64,000 nt of DNA from Massilia sp. YIM B02443 (lineage in GTDB: Bacteria; Pseudomonadota; Gammaproteobacteria; Burkholderiales; Burkholderiaceae_D), in assembly GCF_030411955.1 (NCBI RefSeq), contig NZ_JASNRA010000004.1, positions 166,096 through 230,095 of the forward strand. The letters are read 5' to 3'. The notes beneath the pieces are model-generated. The model saw nothing but the letters and a program-made list of their open reading frames with translations. It did no database searches and had not been told where the DNA came from. Each line of letters opens with the position of its first letter. The first letter of the stretch is position 1. Positions 58,568 through 64,000 of the stretch are shown piece after piece. The position numbers and the translations under genes were made by a program.

Positions 58568-58714
58568 AATTCACAGGGCGGCGAGCGCGCCGCCCACCTC
58601 TTTCTGCGCTCGCTTACAGATCTTTACGATTGATACAGGAGCGCGTCTAGCTCCGAACCGGGCTCGCCATTAATCTACTCCCATACGACAACGCAACGTC
58701 TTCTGGAGCAGATC

Positions 58715-59320
58715 ATGCAAAACCCGACCGCCAACCGCATCCACCCGCTGATCGCCGCCGCTGCCGCTTCGGTGATCATTGTCAGCCTGACCGGCGCCGC
58801 CGCCATCACCGGCCTGCTGCCGACCTCGAAGAGCGCACCCGAGCCGGCCCTGCCACTGGCAGCCGCTTCGCCGTACGCCATGCAGCAGGCAGGCATGAAT
58901 CCTCAGCTCGCCGCCCAGCCGGGCCAGATGGCGCAGCAACTGAGCGCTGCCCCGGCGCCGCAGATGGTCCCGGCCATGGTGCCTGCGATGGTACCGGCCC
59001 AGCAGGTCGCCTACGCCCAGCCGGTGCAGGCCCAGCCGCAGCCGACCGTGATCATCAAGGAAAAGCCGGTGGTCAAAGTGGTAGAGAAAACCCGCGTCGT
59101 GCACGCCGCACCGAAGCCGGTGCGTTATGAGGAGCCACGCTATGCGCAGCCGGCACCAGCGCCAGCCCAGCCGAATTATGTCGGCATCGGCACCGGCGCC
59201 GTGATCGGCGGCCTGATCGGCAACCAGATCGGCGGCGGCAACGGCAAGAAACTGGCCACCGTGGCCGGCGTGATCGGCGGCGGCATCATCGGCAACGAAA
59301 TCGCCAACCGCAACCGCTAA
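58715..59320 (+). CDS. Glycine-zipper 2TM domain protein
   Basis: 201 residues. An N-terminal hydrophobic helix (about 11-34) is a signal-anchor, followed by a Gln/Pro/Ala/Met-rich linker with VPAMVPAMVPA repeats. The C-terminal glycine zipper (GTGAVIGGLIGNQIGGG...GVIGGGIIGNEIANRNR) is that of SlyB/17-kDa-antigen type proteins. Envelope-associated; exact role unknown. Monocistronic. Confidence 0.88.
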   Translation: MQNPTANRIHPLIAAAAASVIIVSLTGAAAITGLLPTSKSAPEPALPLAAASPYAMQQAGMNPQLAAQPGQMAQQLSAAPAPQMVPAMVPAMVPAQQVAYAQPVQAQPQPTVIIKEKPVVKVVEKTRVVHAAPKPVRYEEPRYAQPAPAPAQPNYVGIGTGAVIGGLIGNQIGGGNGKKLATVAGVIGGGIIGNEIANRNR

Positions 59321-59344
59321 TCCGATTCAAGCTCTCTCCCCTTG

Positions 59345-59373
59345 GCCGCAGGCGTTCAGCTTGCGGCTTTTTT
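59345..59373 (+). terminator. Intrinsic terminator after glycine-zipper gene
   Basis: GCCGCA (59345) ... TGCGGC (59367) stem with some inner pairs, followed by TTTTTT. Confidence 0.8.
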
Positions 59374-59462
59374 CTTGAACACGCCGACGGTGGTGTCGCT
59401 CGGGAACATGCGTAGCACCTGGCCAGAAACCACCGTATTAAGCCGGGCCTAAGGAACGGATC

Positions 59463-59490
59463 TGTACATCGCCGGCGATTGAGGTACAAT
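59463..59490 (+). promoter_or_regulatory. ssrA promoter
   Basis: TGTACA (59463-59468), 16-bp spacer and TACAAT (59485-59490), 16 bp before the mature tmRNA 5' end. Confidence 0.6.
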
Positions 59491-59506
59491 GAAGGCTCTT
59501 GACGTT

Positions 59507-59865
59507 GGGGGCGACCTGGTTTCGACGTGGGTTGCAAAGCAGCGCAGGGCATACCGAGGACTGGTTACCTCGTAAATACATCCAGAAATCAATAACTGCA
59601 AACGATAACTCGTACGCACAAGCAGCTTAATTGCTGCTAGCTCTACAACACCTCGCCTCTGGGGTGAGTCGCAAGACTGGTAGAGTCATTTACAGAGGCT
59701 AGGAATCAATCGGGTTACTTGGTTGCTTCCGAAATTTAAGGTAACTCGCTTGTACAAAGGGTGCACATCCCCGTTGTCCAGGTCAAATCAAATGATAGTG
59801 CTAAGTATGTAGAACTGTCTGTAGAGTGCTTGCGGACGCGGGTTCAATTCCCGCCGCCTCCACCA
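59507..59865 (+). ncRNA. ssrA: Transfer-messenger RNA (tmRNA)
   Basis: Starts GGGGGCGACCTGG at 59507 and ends CGCCTCCACCA at 59865; the acceptor stem pairs GGGGGCG with CGCCTCC and the CCA is encoded. The T-arm GGTTCAATTCC is present. The resume codon GCA (59598) opens a tag frame A-N-D-N-S-Y-A-Q-A-A then TAA (59628-59630). It rescues stalled ribosomes with SmpB. The tag ends AQAA rather than the usual ALAA. One-piece form, about 359 nt. Confidence 0.97.
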
Positions 59866-59878
59866 ACCTCTTCCTGAT

Positions 59879-59910
59879 AAAGCCGCTGATTCGTCAGCGG
59901 CTTTTTCTTT
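59879..59910 (+). terminator. Intrinsic terminator after ssrA
   Basis: AAAGCCGCTGA-TTCG-TCAGCGGCTTT, a UUCG tetraloop stem with a T-rich tail. Confidence 0.93.
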
Positions 59911-60071
59911 TTCCGATCCGCCAGTCTTCCAGGTGCAGCGGCCGCACGGTTCGATGCGCGAAACGAAAACAATAGACATTAAAGCAACCCACTGCTACAT
60001 TTCGGCACGAACTTTTCTACCGGAAAGCGATGGGCGAATGCGCCTGCAGCTATCGACCAGGACTTTGCCCC

Positions 60072-61775
60072 ATGCAGCACCAACCGAATCCAACCGTTCC
60101 GACCAACACCCAGCCCGGCAGCGCCGTGCGCCTGTTTCAATCCCGCCCGCTCCTGGTCCTGCTGCTGGCCAGCCTGTGCCTGATGCTCCCGGTCTGGCTG
60201 ATCGGCCTGCCCTTCAGCGGCCACGACGCGCCGACCCACGCGCGCTGGCAAGCCGTGTTCGCCGAGCAGTTCTGGAGCGGCGACCTGTATCCGCGCTGGC
60301 TGGCGAGCATCAACGAAGGCCTGGGAAGCCCGGCCTTCTTCATCTATCCGCCGCTGCCGCACTTCGTCGCGGCCCTGCTCGCCCCGCTGTCGGACGGCGC
60401 CGCATGGGCCCAGCAGCGGCTCGGCATCTCGGCGACGCTGGCGCTGTTCGTCGGCGGCGTCGGCGCATGGCTGTGGCTGCACGCGCTGACGCGCGACCGG
60501 ATCAGCGCATTGTGCGGCGCGCTGGTGTTCCTGCTTGCGCCCTACCACCTTTTCCTGGATACCTATCACCGCTCGGCGTATGCCGAGTTGTGGGCCTTCG
60601 CCTGGGCGCCGTTGTCGCTGTGGGCGATCCATCTCATCGCCAGGAATCCCGCGCGCGGCGTGGGTGTGTATACGCTGGCCACGGCCGCCCTGGCCCTGAG
60701 CCATGCGCCGTCGTGCCTGGTGCTGCCGCCGGTGTATGTCGCCTACGCCGCCTGGCTGGCCTGGTCCGAGAAGAGGAAGGACATCTTCCTCTGGACCTGC
60801 GCCGCGTCGGCGGCGGCGATCCTGCTCGCAGGCGGCTATCTGGCCACTGCGCTGACGCACCAGGGCTATATCAATAATGACGCCTTGTACACGGGCTTCT
60901 TCGAGTTCGACCGCTGGCTGCTGCTGTCCGGCCGCTGGCAAGGTGGCGAACTGGCCATTTCCGGGATCACGGTGGTGCAGTTTGGCGCCTTGTTCGTGCT
61001 GGGCGGCCTGCTGCTGCGCGCGACTCCGTTGGATGCGGGCCAGCGCGCGCTGGTCAAGATCGCCATCGCCGGCGCGATCTTCCTGCTGCTGATGATGACC
61101 ATCGTGGCTGCGCCGCTGTGGAAGCTGGTGCCGCTGGCGCAGAAGATCCAGTTCCCGTGGCGCCTGCTGACTGCGCAGACGATGCTGCTGGCGCTGGTCG
61201 CAGCCCTGTATGTCCAGGCAACACGCGGCTTGGGTCACGCGCCACGTACCATCCGGCAACGCCTGGCCCTGCCCTTGCTCGCTGTGCTGCTTGCCGTCAA
61301 TGGCGGTCTGCTGGTCCTGGGCAAGCCGGTGTTCGAACGTCATCCGGCGCCGGGCAGCATCGACGTGCCCGAATACCGCATGGGCCCCGTCAATGGTTCG
61401 GCGGCGCTTTTCGATAACGGCGGCAAGGTCCGGGTCGTCACCGGCCAGGGCAGCGCGCGGCTCGAGGCACTGTCGCCGCGTCATCTGCGCATCCATGTCG
61501 ATGCCGCCAGCGACGTGCGCGTGATCGTGCGCCAGTTCTACTACCCCGGCTGGGAATGCAGCGGCGCCTCCGCCGGTTGCACCGTCGCCAGATTTGGTCC
61601 CGGCACGCCTGTGCTGGCTGTCGACGTCAAGGCAGGCAAGCAGAGCGTCGACGTGATCCTGGCCAAGACGCGCGGCGAGCGCATTGGTCTTCTGGTGAGC
61701 TGCGCCGGCCTGGTCTTGCTCGCGGCATTGTGCCTGGCTGCGCGCTGGCAGCATGCCAGGCCGAACGACAGCTAG
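60072..61775 (+). CDS. Multi-pass membrane protein, PTPS_related / GT-C-like, copy 1
   Basis: 567 residues from the ATG at 60072 (MQHQPNPTVPTNT). About ten membrane helices, with SGHDAPTHARWQAVF after helix 1: an acidic pair in the first loop, as in GT-C glycosyltransferases. YPPLPHF and LDTYHRSAYAELWAF are further conserved loops. The C-terminal 130 residues form a soluble domain (HLRIHVDAASDVRVIVRQFYYPGWEC) with two cysteines. This fits the 6-pyruvoyl-tetrahydropterin-synthase-related membrane family. Function unknown; envelope glycan transfer is plausible. A paralog follows. Confidence 0.8.
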   Translation: MQHQPNPTVPTNTQPGSAVRLFQSRPLLVLLLASLCLMLPVWLIGLPFSGHDAPTHARWQAVFAEQFWSGDLYPRWLASINEGLGSPAFFIYPPLPHFVAALLAPLSDGAAWAQQRLGISATLALFVGGVGAWLWLHALTRDRISALCGALVFLLAPYHLFLDTYHRSAYAELWAFAWAPLSLWAIHLIARNPARGVGVYTLATAALALSHAPSCLVLPPVYVAYAAWLAWSEKRKDIFLWTCAASAAAILLAGGYLATALTHQGYINNDALYTGFFEFDRWLLLSGRWQGGELAISGITVVQFGALFVLGGLLLRATPLDAGQRALVKIAIAGAIFLLLMMTIVAAPLWKLVPLAQKIQFPWRLLTAQTMLLALVAALYVQATRGLGHAPRTIRQRLALPLLAVLLAVNGGLLVLGKPVFERHPAPGSIDVPEYRMGPVNGSAALFDNGGKVRVVTGQGSARLEALSPRHLRIHVDAASDVRVIVRQFYYPGWECSGASAGCTVARFGPGTPVLAVDVKAGKQSVDVILAKTRGERIGLLVSCAGLVLLAALCLAARWQHARPNDS

Positions 61776-61795
61776 AAGACGCTCGCCTCCACGAC

Positions 61796-61825
61796 AAAGC
61801 CGCTGCTTCGCCAGCGGCTTTTTCA
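61796..61825 (+). terminator. Intrinsic terminator between the paralogs
   Basis: AAAGCCGCTG ... CAGCGGCTTT stem with a six-base loop and T tail, so the two paralogs are separate transcription units. Confidence 0.9.
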
Positions 61826-62022
61826 TTGCCGATGCACGGATAACGGCGACCGGATCCGCGTTTGCTGCGTTGCATAAATACGTCGAAAAACAGGCTGATG
61901 TTAAAAAGTAATCAAAATTAATGGCCTAAATTACAACCCCCTGTTACATTCCATCAGCCAGCTGACTTACCGAGAATGAATGCGTTCGTGTACCAGCAGT
62001 CCCATCCCTTACCTGCCGCCCC

Positions 62023-63780
62023 ATGCACAGCCAACCCAATCCGGTCAGTCCGAATTATTTCAGTCTCGGCGCCCTGCTCGCCTTCGGCCGCCTGCACATT
62101 TCCCCCTACGCCATCCTGTTCGTCCTGTCCGCCGCCCTGCTGCTGCCGATCTGGCTGATCGGGCTGCCGGTCAGCGGCCATGATGCGCTGGCGCACGTGC
62201 GCTGGCAGCAGGATTTCGCCCAGCAGTTGTGGAACGGCGAGTTCTATCCGCGCTGGCTGCCCGGACTGAACGGCGGCCTGGGCAGCCCGGCCTTCTTCAT
62301 CTACCCGCCGCTGCCGCACTACCTGGCCGCCGTGCTGGCGCCATTGTCCGATGGCCATGGCTGGGCCCAGCACCGCCTCGGCATCCTGGCCGCGCTTGGC
62401 TTCTATGCCAGCGGCGCCGGCGCCTACCTATGGCTGATGCAGGTCACGCGCGACCGCACCAGCGCGCTGCTGGGGGCGATCGTGTTCATGGTGGCGCCCT
62501 ATCACCTGTTCATCGACACCTATTACCGCTCGGCGTACGCCGAACTGTGGGCCTTTACCTGGGCGCCGTTCTCGCTGTGGGCGATTCATCAGTTCGAGCG
62601 CAGGCCGGCGCGCGCGGTCGCCGTCTTCACGCTGTCGAGCGCCGCCCTGTTCCTGAGCCACGCGCCGTCGTGCATCGCCCTGCCGCCGCTGTACCTCGCC
62701 TATGCCGCCGTGCTGGCGCTGCATGCGAAGAAGAAAAGCATCCTGCTCTGGACCTGCGCCGCGTCGGCCGCTGCAATCGCCATCGCCGGCGCCTACCTGG
62801 CCACGGCGCTGACGCACCAGCATTTCATCAATGGCAGCGCGCTGTATGCCGGCTATTTCGATTTCTTCCGCTGGCTGCTGCTGGCCGGACAGCGCTGGCC
62901 GCGTCCGGGCGCCGAGATCGGCATCGCCGGCATCTCGGTGGTGCAGTGCGGCGCCCTGTTCGTGCTGGGCTGGCTGCTGCTGCGCGCACGCGACGTGAAT
63001 CCGACCCACCGCGCCCTGGTGCGGCTGTCGATGGCCGGTTCGCTCGCCATCCTGTTCCTGATGACGAGGCTGTCGGCGCCGGTCTGGGTGTTGCTGCCGA
63101 TCGCGCAGAAGATCCAGTTTCCGTGGCGCCTGTTGACCACCCAGTGCGTGCTGCTGGCGCTGGTCGCGGCACTGTACGTGCAGTGGGTTCGCAACCGCGC
63201 CGCCGGCAGTGCACGCACCAGGCGCCAGCGTTTGCTGCTGCCGGTGTTCGTCGCGCTCGCCGCCGTGAACATCGCGCTGATGTTCGTGCTCAAGCCGATC
63301 TTCAGCGACACTCCGAAGCCCGGCTCGATCGACGTGCCCGAATACCAGATGGGCGATCCACTCGTCGCGAAGACACTGTTTCCCGATAACGGCAAGGTAC
63401 GCCTGCTGTCCGGCCAGGGCGCCCAGGGCGCCCAGGGCGTCAGGCTGGAGCAGATCACGCCGCGCCACATGCGGCTGCACCTCGACGGCGCCGGCGAAGC
63501 GCGGCTGCTGGTGCGCCACTTCTTCTACCCGGGCTGGGAGTGCGCGCGCGGCGCGCGCAGCGCTTGCACGGTGCAGAAGTTCAATGCGAAAACACCGGTG
63601 CTGTCCGTGATCGCCGGTCGCGGCAGCGGTCCGGTGGACCTGATCCTGGCCAAGTCGCGCATTGAACGGATCGGCGAGCAGATCGCCATGGCCGGGCTGG
63701 CGCTCATGGCGCTGCTGTGCCTCGGCACCATGCTGTGGCGCAAGTCAAGCGCGACGATGGAGCAGGAAGGTCCGGCGTAA
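62023..63780 (+). CDS. Multi-pass membrane protein, PTPS_related / GT-C-like, copy 2
   Basis: 585 residues. The same loops appear as in copy 1: SGHDALAHVRWQ, YPPLPHYLAAV, IDTYYRSAYAELWAF and, in the soluble tail, FFYPGWEC. Extra residues include a GAQGAQG repeat near residue 470. High identity through the core and similar upstream sequence (CTGTTACATT and CTTACCGA versus CTGCTACATT and CTACCGGA) indicate a tandem duplication with its promoter. No other glycan gene is in view, so the substrate is open. Confidence 0.8.
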   Translation: MHSQPNPVSPNYFSLGALLAFGRLHISPYAILFVLSAALLLPIWLIGLPVSGHDALAHVRWQQDFAQQLWNGEFYPRWLPGLNGGLGSPAFFIYPPLPHYLAAVLAPLSDGHGWAQHRLGILAALGFYASGAGAYLWLMQVTRDRTSALLGAIVFMVAPYHLFIDTYYRSAYAELWAFTWAPFSLWAIHQFERRPARAVAVFTLSSAALFLSHAPSCIALPPLYLAYAAVLALHAKKKSILLWTCAASAAAIAIAGAYLATALTHQHFINGSALYAGYFDFFRWLLLAGQRWPRPGAEIGIAGISVVQCGALFVLGWLLLRARDVNPTHRALVRLSMAGSLAILFLMTRLSAPVWVLLPIAQKIQFPWRLLTTQCVLLALVAALYVQWVRNRAAGSARTRRQRLLLPVFVALAAVNIALMFVLKPIFSDTPKPGSIDVPEYQMGDPLVAKTLFPDNGKVRLLSGQGAQGAQGVRLEQITPRHMRLHLDGAGEARLLVRHFFYPGWECARGARSACTVQKFNAKTPVLSVIAGRGSGPVDLILAKSRIERIGEQIAMAGLALMALLCLGTMLWRKSSATMEQEGPA

Positions 63781-63803
63781 GCGCTGCGTTCCGGGTGCAT
63801 TCC

Positions 63804-63832
63804 TTGTATCAACATCCGCTTTGCGATACCAT
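63804..63832 (+). promoter_or_regulatory. Possible promoter of the manganese riboswitch transcript
   Basis: TTGTAT (63804-63809), 17-bp spacer, TACCAT (63827-63832). The inferred start at about 63839 lies just before the aptamer. Confidence 0.4.
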
Positions 63833-63841
63833 GGCGCCCGC

Positions 63842-63942
63842 CCTTGGGGAGTAGCCTGCTTCCTTCAACGGAAGTTCCCGTATCAACATACTTGACGCGC
63901 TCGCGTCATGGTGCGGAAGCCTTCTGGTTGGCAAGACCAATG
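63842..63942 (+). ncRNA. yybP-ykoY manganese riboswitch aptamer
   Basis: Carries the three conserved segments in order: TTGGGGAGTAGCC (63844-63856), ATCAACATACTTGAC (63882-63896) and GGCAAGACCAA (63930-63940), with a TTGG/CCAA closing helix P1 and hairpins between. This RNA class binds Mn2+ and controls manganese efflux genes. The regulated gene must lie beyond the right edge; candidates by family are mntP or a TMEM165/UPF0016 exporter. Confidence 0.9.
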
Positions 63943-63990
63943 GCATGTTTGCGTGACGATCGGGCCACGCGGCATGCCTTTGTCGTTTTT
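63942..63990 (+). terminator. Riboswitch expression-platform terminator
   Basis: GGCATG...GCGTG with CACGC...CATGCC (63942-63978) forms a stem followed by TTTGTCGTTTTT. Its 5' side abuts the 3' strand of P1, so metal-stabilised P1 could compete with it and allow read-through. Confidence 0.6.
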
Positions 63991-64000
63991 GCGACCTGTG

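Noticed and set aside
59788-59979. 63-codon minus-strand frame over the tmRNA 3' end
   Set aside because: It overlaps a structured RNA gene and its terminator.

Overview
This is a high-GC chromosomal segment from a betaproteobacterium, most probably a Massilia/Telluria-like member of the Oxalobacteraceae. The right half carries the Burkholderiales order gyrA-serC-pheA-hisC-tyrA-aroA-cmk-rpsA-ihfB-lapA-lapB-hldA ... cysM/mltB, with ompA-ubiG-gph on the other side of gyrA. The left half carries a complete oxalate-use locus. There is no prophage, transposase, CRISPR array, rRNA or tRNA. The only stable RNA gene is ssrA (tmRNA).

Region 1 (1-15.2 kb): oxalate and glyoxylate metabolism. oxc (cut by the left edge), frc and oxlT form the dissimilatory system: antiport, CoA transfer, decarboxylation. 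gcl-hyi-glxR form the glycerate pathway from glyoxylate. A PanE-like reductase sits with a FAH-fold protein and could be the link, oxalyl-CoA to glyoxylate, by analogy with Methylobacterium PanE2. A Crp/Fnr-type regulator is divergent from oxc. A palindrome TTGAC-N4-GTCAA lies between them, and nearly the same site, at identical distance from an identical -10 hexamer, lies upstream of frc. I read this as an oxalate regulon and consider it the best discovery lead here. Two LysR regulators and an HDAC-fold deacetylase at the end of the gcl operon complete the region.

Region 2 (15.8-30.2 kb): an accessory mosaic. It holds an RstA/RstB-like two-component system whose genes are separated by a mipA-type outer-membrane operon on the other strand, an MFS transporter coupled to a SufR-like Fe-S regulator, a duplicated dsbA-like pair flanking a small membrane protein, a YgiD-like dioxygenase, the RbgA/YlqF GTPase, two unknown secreted/anchored proteins and a second HDAC-fold enzyme.

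Region 3 (30.3-59.4 kb): mostly housekeeping. It has a tightly overlapping moxR-DUF58-transglutaminase-mltB operon, a small HTH protein behind an AT-rich leader, cysM, a codon-atypical chrA, an M28 peptidase and a ComEA-like protein. The long minus-strand block for aromatic amino acid/serine synthesis, translation (rpsA), IHF and LPS assembly ends at gyrA. ompA, ubiG, gph and a glycine-zipper protein follow on the plus strand.

Region 4 (59.4-64 kb): ssrA, whose tag reads ANDNSYAQAA, then two tandem paralogous multi-pass membrane proteins (PTPS_related/GT-C-like). At the very end is a yybP-ykoY manganese riboswitch whose target gene lies beyond the window. Palindromic intergenic repeats of two families are scattered through the window.
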